Numbered from the stretch's first letter, positions 33,804 through 43,591 are shown. The stretch: DNA of 64,000 nucleotides from Paenochrobactrum gallinarii (GCF_014205685.1 NZ_JACIIU010000001.1:372001-436000); one strand, 5' to 3'. Notes: generated by a model not told the origin, from the sequence alone. Made by a program: numbers and translations.

Positions 33804-34922
33804 TTAGCGACCGTAGAAACCACGGATCGTGTTGATGATCTTGTCCTGATCTTCTTCTGACAAATAAGCGTGCATAGGCAGGCTCAGGATGCGTGAAGGC
33901 AGTTCTTCCGAAACTTTGAGGCCTGCTGGCGCAACAGGATTATGCTTGTAAGCATCCTGCAAATGCAAAGGCTTCACATAATAGATCACGGACGGAATGC
34001 CTTCTTCGCCAAGCTTGGCACGCAAATCATCACGCTTGTCAGCTTCGATCGAATATTGCGCCCAAGCTGAGCGGAAGCCGTTTGGCGTTACCGGAACCTT
34101 GACCACATCCTTCAAGCCTTCATTATAGCGCTTGGCAACGATTTGGCGTTTTTCCATTTCATCTTCGAGGATAGCCAGCTTTTCAAGCAAAACTGCTGCC
34201 TGAATTGTATCCAGACGTGAGTTCAGACCCACGCGAACATTGTCATACTGGGTTTCGCCCTTACCATGGAACAGGATCGAACGCAGGGTTTCAGCCAGTT
34301 CAGCATCATTGGTGAACATTGCACCGCCGTCACCATAGCAGCCCAAAGGCTTGGCCGGATAGAAGCTTGTTGCGCCCACATGACCGAATGCACCGCACAT
34401 GACATTATTGGCTTTACCACCAATCGACTGCGCCGCATCCTCGATGATGAAGAGTTCTTCACGCTCAGCAATAGTCATCAAGCGAGAGTAATCAGCTGGC
34501 AGACCAAAAAGATCGACCGGAATAACAGCCTTTGGCTGCAAACGGCCTTCTTTGCGGATCATCGCAATGGCTTCTTCAAGGTGATCAAGATTGATATTGT
34601 ATGAATCAGCATCAACATCGATGAATACCGGAGTTGCACCAACCAGTGCTACAACTTCAGCAGTAGCTGCGAAGGTGAAAGACGGACAGAAAACAGCATC
34701 ACCAGGGCCGATGCCGCGCGCCATCAAAGGCATCTGCAATGCATCCGTACCGTTGGCGCAAGCAATAACATGTTCAACGCCCAAATATTCGCCAAGCTGC
34801 TTTTCAAATTCAGCAACTTCAGGCCCCAGAATATAGCGGCCTTCCTTAACGACTTTTAAGACTGCATTGTTTATCCGGTCTTCGATACGCGCGCGTTGCG
34901 CAGCAAGATCAATGAATTGCAT
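33804..34922 (-). CDS. DegT/DnrJ/EryC1-family sugar-nucleotide aminotransferase
   Basis: PLP-dependent transaminase of 372 residues that would aminate a keto group on a nucleotide sugar. Family motifs are CANGTDALQMPLMARGIGPGD near residue 55, IEDAAQSIGG near 160, and the PLP Lys in TSFYPAKPLGCYGDGG near 188. It is close in type to WbpE and GnnB, which act at C3 of UDP-GlcNAc-derived sugars. With the dehydrogenase gene just upstream on the same strand it could form a 3-amino-sugar module; in organisms whose lipid A contains 2,3-diamino-glucose, as in Brucella, such a pair is required. The exact substrate is inference. Confidence 0.85.
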   Translation of the reverse strand: MQFIDLAAQRARIEDRINNAVLKVVKEGRYILGPEVAEFEKQLGEYLGVEHVIACANGTDALQMPLMARGIGPGDAVFCPSFTFAATAEVVALVGATPVFIDVDADSYNINLDHLEEAIAMIRKEGRLQPKAVIPVDLFGLPADYSRLMTIAEREELFIIEDAAQSIGGKANNVMCGAFGHVGATSFYPAKPLGCYGDGGAMFTNDAELAETLRSILFHGKGETQYDNVRVGLNSRLDTIQAAVLLEKLAILEDEMEKRQIVAKRYNEGLKDVVKVPVTPNGFRSAWAQYSIEADKRDDLRAKLGEEGIPSVIYYVKPLHLQDAYKHNPVAPAGLKVSEELPSRILSLPMHAYLSEEDQDKIINTIRGFYGR

Positions 34923-35143
34923 AGTGGCTCCATAAAGACCGAGTTTTCAATTATTCGCCGATGATATCTGCGAATCATATTCCATATGTAGGAAGTCTGG
35001 CGCTTTGCTACCATGGCTTACCAGTTCAAACTTTCGTGCTTTTATGAAACAACCTTTAAACTTTATTAAATGGATGCAACATTTTGGCACAACACCGCCA
35101 GTTGGAAAACCTGACGGTGCTTTATTCATATTCGTTCTGTTGA

Positions 35144-36100
35144 TTAACTGTCGTGCTTTACAGTGCCGGCAGTCAGAATACGCAGAACGCTGATGGCTTC
35201 TTCGCCGTCAGTGCGCGGGTTTTCCCGTGTTTCGATACAATGAATGAAATGCTCCAGCTCGCGCGTCAGAGGCATGCCTTCTTCGTATTTAACATGAGTG
35301 GCTTCGGCCATCGAGAATTCCCACGCATTATTATTGCGCCAGACCTTATGATTATAAAGGGCCAGTTTGCGTTCAAATGGCTCCATATCGTCAAAGACGG
35401 CCATGGCCTTGCTGCCAACCACTGACAAACGGCGCTCACGATAAGGGGTCAGACGCGAGGCAAACAAATGCCCGCGAATACCATTCGGGAATTTAAAGTG
35501 CAGATGGGCAAAGTCGCTCAAATGATCAAGCGTTGCGGTGCCTTCGCCATGCACTTCACTTGGCTCACATCCGGTCAGTGCCAGAATCATCGAAAGATCA
35601 TGCGGTGCGAGATCCCACAATGCATCATTTTCATTGTGGAACTTGCCTAAGCCTACGCGATGCGAATGAATATAGCGTAATTCGCCCAGTTCACCGGATT
35701 TCACCAACTCCATCAGCTTTTCAAAAGCCGGATGGAAGCGCAACACATGCCCCACCATGAAGATGCGGCCATTGTCTTTAGCGGCCTTCACTTCTGCTTC
35801 GGCATCTTCCACGGTCAGGGCGATCGGTTTTTCAACCAGAACATCTTTACCGTTGGCGATAGCACGCATGGCCATTTGCGCATGCAGCTGCGCCGGAAGC
35901 GCCATAACGATACCGTCAATGTCTGAACGCGTGAACAAATCATCTACAGCCACGGCTTCTACGCCATGTTCTTTAGCGATTCGCTCTGCGCGTGCATGAT
36001 CGGCATCAGAGACGGCCTGAAGCGCGCCCAAGCCCTTAAGTGTACGAATATGATTGCTGCCCCAATAGCCACAACCCAAAACTGCGATACGCGGTGCCAT
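35144..36100 (-). CDS. Gfo/Idh/MocA-family dehydrogenase, probable UDP-sugar 3-dehydrogenase
   Basis: NAD(P)-dependent oxidoreductase of 318 residues. The N-terminal Rossmann domain shows GCGYWGSNHIRTL near residue 9, and the catalytic Lys sits in VLVEKPIALTVEDAEA near 90. The C-terminal domain has HDLSMILALTG near 167, with the conserved His. The GCGYWGxNHxR start and the following HDL motif are those of GnnA/WbpB-type enzymes that oxidise C3 of UDP-GlcNAc or its uronate. It lies 221 bases upstream of the DegT-type aminotransferase on the same strand, which fits consecutive steps, oxidation then amination. No acyltransferase is adjacent to decide the pathway. Confidence 0.83.
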   Translation of the reverse strand: MAPRIAVLGCGYWGSNHIRTLKGLGALQAVSDADHARAERIAKEHGVEAVAVDDLFTRSDIDGIVMALPAQLHAQMAMRAIANGKDVLVEKPIALTVEDAEAEVKAAKDNGRIFMVGHVLRFHPAFEKLMELVKSGELGELRYIHSHRVGLGKFHNENDALWDLAPHDLSMILALTGCEPSEVHGEGTATLDHLSDFAHLHFKFPNGIRGHLFASRLTPYRERRLSVVGSKAMAVFDDMEPFERKLALYNHKVWRNNNAWEFSMAEATHVKYEEGMPLTRELEHFIHCIETRENPRTDGEEAISVLRILTAGTVKHDS

Positions 36101-36291
36101 ATTTTGCTGCCTTTAATCTGAATAATTACCGTGTATCGGTGCAAATTATGGAAAACAAGCCTTTGATGCAATAAGAGTGCTTGACAGCGAGGCATTCCCC
36201 ACTTATTACCGCGCATATTCCTTGCAAGAACAACATCTTGGTAGGGTGCCTCACCAGATGGTGACCACTTTAAAGTTCTTGATTTAGGCAT

Positions 36292-36368
36292 GGCGGAGTA
36301 GCTCAGTAGGTTAGAGCAGAGGAATCATAATCCTTGTGTCGGCGGTTCGAATCCGTCCTCCGCTACCA
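36292..36368 (+). tRNA. tRNA-Met (CAT), elongator type
   Basis: A complete 77-base cloverleaf. The acceptor GGCGGAG pairs with CTCCGCT (first pair G-U); the D-stem is GCTC/GAGC; anticodon stem GAGGA/TCCTT with loop ATCATAA gives anticodon CAT; the T-arm is GGCGG-TTCGAAT-CCGTC. CCA is encoded. The first pair is not the C-A mismatch of initiator tRNA, and the body differs from the GGGCC start of tRNA-Ile2, so elongator Met is most likely. Confidence 0.93.
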
Positions 36369-36386
36369 AATTCCCCAATAAAATCA

Positions 36387-36623
36387 ATGATTTGTATGGT
36401 TGATGAATTTTCCGATCTGGCCAATCCGATATGGTCGGATGATCAGTTGCTGGATTTCATCGTAAAGCATCCGATCCTGATGAACAGACCGGTTGTGGCC
36501 ACGCCTCGTGGCACAGTTCTTTGCCGCCCGTCAGAGCTTGTCCTTGACCTGCTGGAAAATCCGGTTGCCAGTTTCACCAAAGAAGATGGCGAGCAGATAA
36601 AATATGAACGGAAGGAAAGATAA
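36387..36623 (+). pseudogene. arsC remnant (C-terminal half of arsenate reductase)
   Basis: The frame encodes only the distal half of a glutaredoxin-linked ArsC: NPIWSDDQLLDFIVKHPILM, RPVVATPRGTVLCRPSE and LDLLENP line up with about residues 75-140 of the roughly 140-residue enzyme. The N-terminal half with the catalytic Cys (the HNPxC region) is missing, and the frame begins just 18 bases after the CCA end of tRNA-Met. It is therefore a truncated, non-catalytic remnant, although a 70-80 residue peptide could still be made. The position beside a tRNA 3' end suggests loss of the 5' half through an insertion or excision at that site; this is inference. Confidence 0.75.
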
Positions 36624-36701
36624 TCACGACACTGCCCAACCTTGATCTGCAGGCGTACCCGCTCTGAGCAGATGCACACGTCCCTAAAACAAGACAATAA
36701 A

Positions 36702-36723
36702 AAAGGCGGCATATAAGCCGCCT
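36702..36723 (-). terminator. Terminator of hlyU
   Basis: On the minus strand AGGCGGC and GCCGCCT pair around a six-base loop and are followed by TTTTTTATTG. Confidence 0.85.
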
Positions 36724-36759
36724 GATTAGTTATGAAGTGTTTGATGCGCACAGTCTGCA

Positions 36760-37050
36760 TCAAGAAAACAGACGCTCGCCCTGCTCATCAATGATCTGAC
36801 GGCCTTTATTCAGCGCGATATTCGCGGCATCTTCAATGGTCGGGCATTTATCGGCACGGATAAAACGGTTTTCCTTCATTTCATCGCCGATCTGTTTCGA
36901 GATCACGCCGCAGACCTGATATTGCCCGCCTTCTTTAAATGGCGTTGCGATAACCAGAAAACCTTTATGCTCCAAACGTCCGGCTTCCTGCACGCTTTCC
37001 GCTTCATCACTCTGCGATTTGCCGCCAAAAAGACGTTTCAAAAAAGACAT
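36760..37050 (-). CDS. hlyU: HlyU-family small protein
   Basis: A 96-residue protein of the PF10115 HlyU family, known by name from annotation of alphaproteobacterial genomes. It opens MSFLKRLFGGKSQ and contains the conserved GFLVIATPFKEGGQYQVCGVI and RADKCPTIEDAANIALNKGRQIIDEQGERLF segments. It is not the winged-helix HlyU of Vibrio. The ATG at 37050 is chosen because GGGTGAGGG precedes it. No partner gene is evident; it lies between the arsC remnant and rpoD. Confidence 0.8.
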   Translation of the reverse strand: MSFLKRLFGGKSQSDEAESVQEAGRLEHKGFLVIATPFKEGGQYQVCGVISKQIGDEMKENRFIRADKCPTIEDAANIALNKGRQIIDEQGERLFS

Positions 37051-37094
37051 TCTACCCTCACCCTTAATCATCGCTGCTTTGCACAGCTAAATAA

Positions 37095-37121
37095 AAAAGC
37101 CACCCGTCATAAACGGGTGGC
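37095..37121 (-). terminator. Terminator of rpoD
   Basis: GCCACCCGT and ACGGGTGGC form a nine-base-pair stem, with TTTTTT following on the minus strand. Confidence 0.9.
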
Positions 37122-37137
37122 CTGAACTTTAAGACAC

Positions 37138-39153
37138 TTAGCTGTCCAGGAACGAACGCAGTTTCCGCGAACGGCTCGGATGTTTCAGCTTACGCAGTGC
37201 TTTCGCTTCAATCTGACGGATACGCTCGCGCGTTACCGAGAACTGCTGACCGACTTCTTCCAGCGTATGGTCTGTGTTCATACCAATACCAAAGCGCATA
37301 CGAAGCACACGCTCTTCACGTGGTGTCAGCGATGCCAGCACGCGAGTTGTGGTATCACGCAGGTTTGCCTGAATAGCGGAATCAATCGGCAACATCGCGT
37401 TCTTATCTTCGATGAAGTCGCCAAGATGTGAATCTTCCTCATCACCAACCGGTGTTTCAAGGGAGATCGGCTCTTTAGCAATTTTAAGAACCTTGCGCAC
37501 TTTTTCCAAAGGCATTGCAAGCTTCTCTGCCAATTCTTCCGGTGTCGGTTCACGGCCGATTTCATGCAGCATCTGGCGGGATGTACGAACAATCTTATTG
37601 ATTGTTTCGATCATATGCACCGGAATACGAATGGTGCGTGCCTGATCCGCAATCGAACGGGTGATCGCCTGTCTGATCCACCATGTGGCATAAGTGGAGA
37701 ACTTATAACCACGGCGATATTCAAACTTATCAACCGCCTTCATCAGACCGATATTGCCTTCCTGAATGAGATCAAGGAACTGCAAGCCGCGGTTGGTGTA
37801 TTTCTTGGCAATCGAGATAACCAGACGCAGGTTCGCTTCAACCATTTCCTTCTTGGCAATGGCTGCTTCACGTTCACCTTTTTGCACCTGATTAACGATG
37901 CGGCGGAATTCACCAATCGAAATCGCGGTTTCGGTCGCCAGAATCTGAATTTCAGTGCGCAGATATTCAATTGTGCGCGCTTCTTTTTCAGCCAGTTCTT
38001 TCCAGCCACGGCTGGTCAGGGTTGCGATACGTTCTGTCCAGTTCGGGTCCAGTTCGCTGCCCTGATATTCTTTCAGGAAGTCTTCGCGGCGCACACCGAA
38101 AGATTCGGCCAGACGCAGCAACTTGCCTTCGTTTTGTACCAGGCGCTTGTTGATGTCATAAAGCTGCTCAACCAGCGCCTCAATACGGTTCTGGTTCAGC
38201 GACAAGGACTTAACAGCGGTAATCAGCTGATCTTTAAGCTCTTTGTAACGCTTTTCCTGACTATTGGACAATTCACCGGTTGCTGCCAGACGGCCTTCAA
38301 CCTGCTGATCCTGAAGTTTGCGAAGCTTGGAATAAGTTTCCGCGATCAGATCAAGGGTTTCCATGACCTGAGGGCGAAGTTCTGCTTCCATTGCCGCAAG
38401 CGACAGGTTCACTTCGTCTTCATCGTCCTCATCATCTTCCTCGACCTGCGCTTCGCCGCCGACATTGGTAATGTCGTCATCGCGCACACGACGCTGAAAA
38501 CGTTCTTCAGGACGCTTTGCTTCTTCTACACGCTCAATAGCTGGCGCCTGTTTTGCTTCAGGGCCGGCATAAGTTGTTTCAAGATCAATGATTTCACGCA
38601 GCAAAATCTGCTGGTCGTTCAAAGCTTCACGCCAGATGATGATCGCCTGGAAAGTCAAAGGACTTTCACAAAGTCCGGCAATCATGGTTTCGCGGCCGGC
38701 TTCAATACGCTTGGCAATCGCGATTTCACCTTCACGCGACAAAAGTTCAACCGTGCCCATTTCACGCAAATACATGCGCACCGGATCATCGGTACGGTCG
38801 GTTGGTTCTTTTTTGGTCGTCGTGGTGGCAACCGCAGTGCCGGAAGCTTCTACCAGCTCGCCGCCTTCTTCTGCTTCCTCTTCAGGCTCTTCGCGATCTG
38901 CGTCCTGCTCGTCGTCTTCCACCACATTGATGCCCATATCGGAAAGCATCGCCATCGTGTCTTCGATCTGCTCGGAGGTAACCTCTTCAGAGGGCAGCAC
39001 AGCATTCAGCTCGTCCATCGTGACATAGCCACGTTTCTTGGCGAGCTTGATCATCTTCTTGACAGCGTCGTCAGAAAGGTCGAGAAGCGGGCCATCAGTG
39101 GCGCCATCGCGCTCGACTTCGGCCTCTTCGTTTTCTTTCACCTTCGTTGCCAT
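37138..39153 (-). CDS. rpoD: RNA polymerase primary sigma factor (sigma-70)
   Basis: Housekeeping sigma factor of 671 residues. Region 1.1 ([25 protein letters not shown]) is followed by an acidic stretch ([20 protein letters not shown]) and region 1.2 [22 protein letters not shown] near residue 120. The large non-conserved insert includes a second very acidic patch ([10 protein letters not shown]) near 240. Regions 2.1-2.4 ([60 protein letters not shown]), region 3 and region 4.2 ([29 protein letters not shown]) are complete. It lies downstream of dnaG on the same strand, separated by 389 bases that must hold its own promoter; rps21 is not adjacent. Confidence 0.98.
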   Translation of the reverse strand: MATKVKENEEAEVERDGATDGPLLDLSDDAVKKMIKLAKKRGYVTMDELNAVLPSEEVTSEQIEDTMAMLSDMGINVVEDDEQDADREEPEEEAEEGGELVEASGTAVATTTTKKEPTDRTDDPVRMYLREMGTVELLSREGEIAIAKRIEAGRETMIAGLCESPLTFQAIIIWREALNDQQILLREIIDLETTYAGPEAKQAPAIERVEEAKRPEERFQRRVRDDDITNVGGEAQVEEDDEDDEDEVNLSLAAMEAELRPQVMETLDLIAETYSKLRKLQDQQVEGRLAATGELSNSQEKRYKELKDQLITAVKSLSLNQNRIEALVEQLYDINKRLVQNEGKLLRLAESFGVRREDFLKEYQGSELDPNWTERIATLTSRGWKELAEKEARTIEYLRTEIQILATETAISIGEFRRIVNQVQKGEREAAIAKKEMVEANLRLVISIAKKYTNRGLQFLDLIQEGNIGLMKAVDKFEYRRGYKFSTYATWWIRQAITRSIADQARTIRIPVHMIETINKIVRTSRQMLHEIGREPTPEELAEKLAMPLEKVRKVLKIAKEPISLETPVGDEEDSHLGDFIEDKNAMLPIDSAIQANLRDTTTRVLASLTPREERVLRMRFGIGMNTDHTLEEVGQQFSVTRERIRQIEAKALRKLKHPSRSRKLRSFLDS

Positions 39154-39542
39154 ATACTTGTCTCCAGGCGACCGGGTCGCTTCTCTAAAGAATTAGATAG
39201 GTCGACGAACTTGTAACCTAAGATACAATTCGTCTGTGTAATTCAGCCAGTATAAGATTGCCCTTAATAGGCAATTAACCCTATACCCTATGTACTGATA
39301 TTAAGGCGATTTATGCTCATTTTAGCGAGTTTACGCTCAAGAAACGGCTTTTAAGCCCGTTTTTGCCACGTATTTCAGCTTTTGAAGCGCGTCTGTTTTC
39401 GTCAATTTCACTACATCTTCAGTGCGACTCACATGATTCGCGCACAAAAAGCGAATCATTTGTTGTCGCAACCTAAAAGCTGCACATAAAACAACGGCTT
39501 CAAGCACATAGCCGATAGCGTTCAAATTGCATTAAACCCGCA
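39154..39542. promoter_or_regulatory. rpoD-dnaG spacer with a GANTC-bearing hairpin
   Basis: This 389-base region has no gene and must include the rpoD promoter and the dnaG end. At 39424-39469 a double stem is formed: GCGAC/GTCGC outside and ATGATTCGC/GCGAATCAT inside. Three GANTC sites (39426, 39435, 39453) fall within this structure, making it a strong candidate for CcrM-dependent control. AAACGG...CCGTTT near 39340 may be a weak terminator for dnaG. Confidence 0.5.
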
Positions 39543-41522
39543 TCAAAAACCTCCGGCAGGTCTGCCGGAAGATAAACCAAACCCTTCAATCAGTGCTTCA
39601 GTGGCATCAGCTTTGCGAATTTCATTTTGAATTTCGAGCAAACGTCCAAAGACTTCTCCGGTTTCGTCATTCGCCATTGCTGTTTCTAGGGCTGCCTCAA
39701 CTGCACGCAGTTCTTTATGTAGTGTGCGTGCGCGCTGATGCAAGTGAAGCGCTTGTTTTAATGCTTCGCGGGCATCATCCTCAGCCGCTCTTGTGGTTGC
39801 AGGCCAAAGTCTTGCACGGCGCACGATCTGATCCATTTGCGCCAATTCTTCCCCATGTCCGGCCTTTGTCAGCGCCTGATGCATTGCAATGCCGTCCTCA
39901 ACGCGTGAAAGCGCCAGCACATCGAGCATAGCCAGATGAAGCTGGCGCAATTGCTCATGCTCCAGATCAAGCGCGGCCATAGCTTCAAAATCTTCCTCCA
40001 CCAGACGCGGATGATTGATAAGTGTCATCAAAATGGCTGTCTCACGCAAAGGCGGCGCAACCGAGCCGCTGCCAGTGCGCCCGCCCTTCACCAGCGTTGA
40101 ACGCGCCAGACTGTCTGAAATGGTCAGCCGCCCTGTGCCGCCGCCGCGCTGGCCGAATTGGCCGAACTGGTTCCCCTTGCCATTGCCGCTGTTGTTTTTG
40201 TTCCAGCCACCTGTTTTGCGCCCACGGCCAAAGAATTGCTGCGCTCGATCACGCATTTCCTGTCCGTAATGGCGGCGAATATCCTCGTCGGCAATTTTCT
40301 GGGTAATTTCGCGCAGACGTGCTTCCAGCTCAGCCCGTCTTTCAGGCGTGTCAAAGGTGCCGCCCATTGTCTCACGCATCCAGAGCATATCGGCAAGCGG
40401 CCTGGCATCAGCCAACACAGCCCGAAAACCTTGCGCGCCTTGCGCTTTCACCAGATCATCAGGATCTTTGCCCTCTTCCAGCAAGGCAAAATGCAGCGAC
40501 TGCCCTGGCTTCAACACTGGCAACGCCAGATCAACCACACGATTGGCGGCACGCAAACCAGCCTGATCGCCGTCAAAACATAAAACAGGCTCAGAGCTCA
40601 TACGCCATAACAGATTGAGCTGATCGTCGGTCAAAGCCGTACCGAGCGGCGCAACCGCCTGCCCGATACCGGCCTGCGCCAAGGCAATCACGTCCATGTA
40701 GCCTTCTACGACCACAACCGGTTTGGCAGGTTGGCCGCCCTGCGGCTGCGAGGCCTTACGCGCGCGCAAACCATTATAAAGCACGCGGCCTTTATGGAAC
40801 AGTTCGGTTTCCGGCGAGTTCAGATATTTGGCAGGCGCATCAGGCGACATAGCACGTCCGCCGAACGCAATAATGCGCCCACGCAAATCCTCAATCGGAA
40901 ACATGATGCGATCACGGAAACGGTCATAGGAGACCGGAATATCCGGCCCTGCCACCACCATGCCGCAGGCTGCCATCTGCTCTTTCGATACACCTTTGGA
41001 GGCCAGATATTCTTTCAGCGCATTACGGCTGTCAGGGGCATAACCGATACGGAATGTCTGCTGTGTGGTGGCGGAAAGTCCGCGATCACGCAAATAGGCG
41101 CGCGCTTTGGCACCATTGGCTGCTTGCAGCTGCGCTTCAAAATAAGAAGCGGCCAAATTCATCACATCATAAAGTGTTGAACGCTGCGCTTCGCGCTGCT
41201 CCATTTCCGGATCGCGCGCCGGCATCGGCACACCAGCCATATCGGCAATACGCTCAACAGCTTCAGGAAATTTCAAGCCTTCCAGCTCGATCAAAAAGTT
41301 GAAGTGATCTCCGCTCACCCCGCAACCAAAACAATGGTAGCGGCCTTTGCGATCTTCACAGTGAAAACTTGGGGTATTTTCACCATGAAAAGGGCAGCAG
41401 CCCCAGAAATCACCGCGCGACGGATTGCTCTTTTTACGATCAAAGGGAACGCGCGTTCCAATCAATGTTGAGATCGGAACGCGGTCTCTGATCTCATCAA
41501 GGAAAGACGGCGGAAAACGCAT
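39543..41522 (-). CDS. dnaG: DNA primase
   Basis: Makes RNA primers at the replication fork. I start at 41522 (MRFPPSFLDEIRDRVPIS), giving 659 residues, the normal rhizobial length. The zinc-binding domain has CCPFHGENTPSFHCEDRKG and YHCFGCGVSGD near residues 40-65. The catalytic core includes RIMFPIEDLRGRIIAFGGRAM near 210, and TOPRIM with Glu in VVVVEGYMDVIALAQAG near 265. A Gly/Asn-rich linker (GGWNKNNSGNGKGNQFGQFG) near 430 leads to the DnaB-interacting C-terminal domain. It is upstream of rpoD on the same strand, matching the common dnaG-rpoD order. Confidence 0.97.
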   Translation of the reverse strand: MRFPPSFLDEIRDRVPISTLIGTRVPFDRKKSNPSRGDFWGCCPFHGENTPSFHCEDRKGRYHCFGCGVSGDHFNFLIELEGLKFPEAVERIADMAGVPMPARDPEMEQREAQRSTLYDVMNLAASYFEAQLQAANGAKARAYLRDRGLSATTQQTFRIGYAPDSRNALKEYLASKGVSKEQMAACGMVVAGPDIPVSYDRFRDRIMFPIEDLRGRIIAFGGRAMSPDAPAKYLNSPETELFHKGRVLYNGLRARKASQPQGGQPAKPVVVVEGYMDVIALAQAGIGQAVAPLGTALTDDQLNLLWRMSSEPVLCFDGDQAGLRAANRVVDLALPVLKPGQSLHFALLEEGKDPDDLVKAQGAQGFRAVLADARPLADMLWMRETMGGTFDTPERRAELEARLREITQKIADEDIRRHYGQEMRDRAQQFFGRGRKTGGWNKNNSGNGKGNQFGQFGQRGGGTGRLTISDSLARSTLVKGGRTGSGSVAPPLRETAILMTLINHPRLVEEDFEAMAALDLEHEQLRQLHLAMLDVLALSRVEDGIAMHQALTKAGHGEELAQMDQIVRRARLWPATTRAAEDDAREALKQALHLHQRARTLHKELRAVEAALETAMANDETGEVFGRLLEIQNEIRKADATEALIEGFGLSSGRPAGGF

Positions 41523-41890
41523 ATACAAAGACCACTTCTCGTAAATCCGTGCCCTAAGCTGCATGCAGCAAAAAAATGCGCACCGCAGCTTTGATGCCGG
41601 AAATTTAAACCTTCATCCGAAAAATCAGAATATCACATATATAGAGCGAAGCTCGCTTAAATCCAAAGCTCTGTCACACGACATTTATCATTTAGTGCTT
41701 AACCCTGTGCAAAACTTAACCTGGACGCATCTCCGGCGTTAAAGAGCATATGTATCAACTGTTGGTTTATCGACATTTTAATTCTATATTGCGAGTATTA
41801 AAGCGTGATAAAATTTAAGATAATCACTCTTACATCCTTATTTTCCGACCCATTCAAATTGTCGCAAGATCAACGGAGAGGTAAAATTCA
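41523..41890. other. Divergent intergenic region between dnaG and the Na/Pi symporter gene
   Basis: About 370 bases with no gene. A perfect 12-base palindrome, GCTGCATGCAGC, lies at 41558-41569 followed by seven A's, 36 bases before the dnaG start. The rest holds the two divergent promoters; I could not assign hexamers with confidence. Confidence 0.4.
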
Positions 41891-43585
41891 TTGAGCGGCT
41901 CCGTTGTCCTTTTAAACTTGGCTGGTGCAGTGGCGTTACTATTGTGGGCAACCCGCATGGTGCGCACCGGCGTTGAGGAAGCTTTTGGCGAACAATTGCG
42001 CCGCGGCTTGCGCAATCGCATGCAAAACCCGTTGCTGGCGGTCGCCTTCGGCACCGGACTTGCCATAGCATTGCAAAGCTCCACCGCTGTCACACTTCTG
42101 GTCGGCTCTTTTGTCGGCTCCGGTTTTGTGTCCGGCATTGCAGGACTTATGGCAGTGCGTGGCGGCGAACTTGGCTCGGCACTGGTTGTTAAAATCCTGA
42201 CCTTTGACCTGGCCTTGATGGTGCCGCTGCTGCTCGTTGCAGGCACTGCCATTTCCATGACCACTGAACGCCATCAATGGCGCCAGATCGGCCGCATCTG
42301 CGTCGGCATCGCCTTGTTAATTCTGTCGCTGGAAATGACCTCGCACGCAACCGAACCCTTGCGCGACAGTCAGCTTTTGCCGGTCATCGTCAATTATTTG
42401 AAGGGTGACCCCATCACCGCCTATCTGCTGGCAGCATTGATGACATGGCTGTTTCATTCCAGCGTTGCCGCCATTATTTTGCTCGTCAGCTTCTCCTCAC
42501 GCGGGCTGATCGACGCTAATCTGGCGGTCGTCATGGTGCTCGGCGTCAATCTCGGCTCATCTGTTATTGCTCCGATCCTCACCCGCAATGCTTCGCCGGA
42601 AAACCGCATCGTACCGCTCGGCAATCTGCTGATGCGCGGTGCAGGCTCACTGGTGATGTTGATTCTGGTTGAAAGCTTCCACCCTGATTTAAACCTGCTT
42701 GGCCAAGATCCGTCCTCACAAGTGATCAATGCCCATATTGTCTTCAACGTCATTATTCTGATTGCCGGCATTCCGCTTTCAGGTCTGGTGCTGCGCACTA
42801 CCAAAGCACTGGTGCAAATCAATGCGCATAAATACGGCCCGCAGTCACCGGCTGAACTGGAGCAATATAGCGCGCTGGATAAAGGCGCTTTGAAACATCC
42901 GGCACAAGCACTGGCAAATGCCACACGTGAGGTTTTAAGTGTTTGTGAAACCGTTGAAGTGATGCTTCAGCGGGCAATAGATGTTTTTGAAACGCCCGAC
43001 CAAACCAGCATTGATGAACTAGCCGCCCTTGATGACCGTGTTGATAAGCGGCATATGGCGATCAAGCTTTATCTGACACAGCTGGCTACGCAAAAGCTTA
43101 GCGAAACTGAAGCCGCTCGTATGCAGGAATTATTGGAAGCCTGCATCAAGCTGGAACAGGTCGGCGATATTATCGTGCGCAACATTCTGGTGCATGTGCA
43201 GAAAAAGCTCGATCAAAATCTGAATTTCACCGAAGAAGGCTGGAAGGAAATTGTTGGTTTTCACGATGTGGTTCTTTCCAATGCGCATCTCGCCTTCAAC
43301 GTTCTGCTTTCACGTGACATCAAAACGGCACGCCAATTGGTGCAGCAAAAAGACCGCCTGCGTGAACTGGAACGGGAAACCACCCGCCAGCATTTTGCCC
43401 GCCTTCGTGCCGGCTCCCCGCGCAGTATCGAAACCAGCACTATTCATCTCGATACCATCCGCGACTTGAAACAAATCAATTCGCTACTGGCAGCCCTTGC
43501 CTATCCGGTGCTGGAAGAAGAAGGTCAGCTTGGCGGCACACGCTTGCGCAAACTTCCGAAACATCCGGCTTCAGATAAAGTATAA
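41891..43585 (+). CDS. Na/phosphate symporter-like protein with PhoU-like tail
   Basis: Inner-membrane protein of 564 residues of the NptA/YjbB type. Two inverted repeats carry the family's Gln/Ser motif: GTGLAIALQSSTAVTLLVGSF near residue 55 and TWLFHSSVAAIILLVSF near 195. About nine membrane segments end near residue 310. A PhoU-like helical domain follows (residues 350-540: DRVDKRHMAIKLYLTQLATQK, EACIKLEQVGDIIVRNILVH). Members export phosphate or couple Na to phosphate. The start is TTG 41891, nine bases after GAGG, and is unusual but well supported. No phosphate regulator is adjacent. Confidence 0.88.
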   Translation: MSGSVVLLNLAGAVALLLWATRMVRTGVEEAFGEQLRRGLRNRMQNPLLAVAFGTGLAIALQSSTAVTLLVGSFVGSGFVSGIAGLMAVRGGELGSALVVKILTFDLALMVPLLLVAGTAISMTTERHQWRQIGRICVGIALLILSLEMTSHATEPLRDSQLLPVIVNYLKGDPITAYLLAALMTWLFHSSVAAIILLVSFSSRGLIDANLAVVMVLGVNLGSSVIAPILTRNASPENRIVPLGNLLMRGAGSLVMLILVESFHPDLNLLGQDPSSQVINAHIVFNVIILIAGIPLSGLVLRTTKALVQINAHKYGPQSPAELEQYSALDKGALKHPAQALANATREVLSVCETVEVMLQRAIDVFETPDQTSIDELAALDDRVDKRHMAIKLYLTQLATQKLSETEAARMQELLEACIKLEQVGDIIVRNILVHVQKKLDQNLNFTEEGWKEIVGFHDVVLSNAHLAFNVLLSRDIKTARQLVQQKDRLRELERETTRQHFARLRAGSPRSIETSTIHLDTIRDLKQINSLLAALAYPVLEEEGQLGGTRLRKLPKHPASDKV

Positions 43586-43591
43586 TCATGA

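Noticed and set aside
37564..39216. 550-residue open frame antisense to rpoD
   Set aside because: It is the mirror frame of a complete, highly conserved sigma factor gene; composition is low-complexity Phe/Leu/Arg-rich and it has no ribosome site or family motif.
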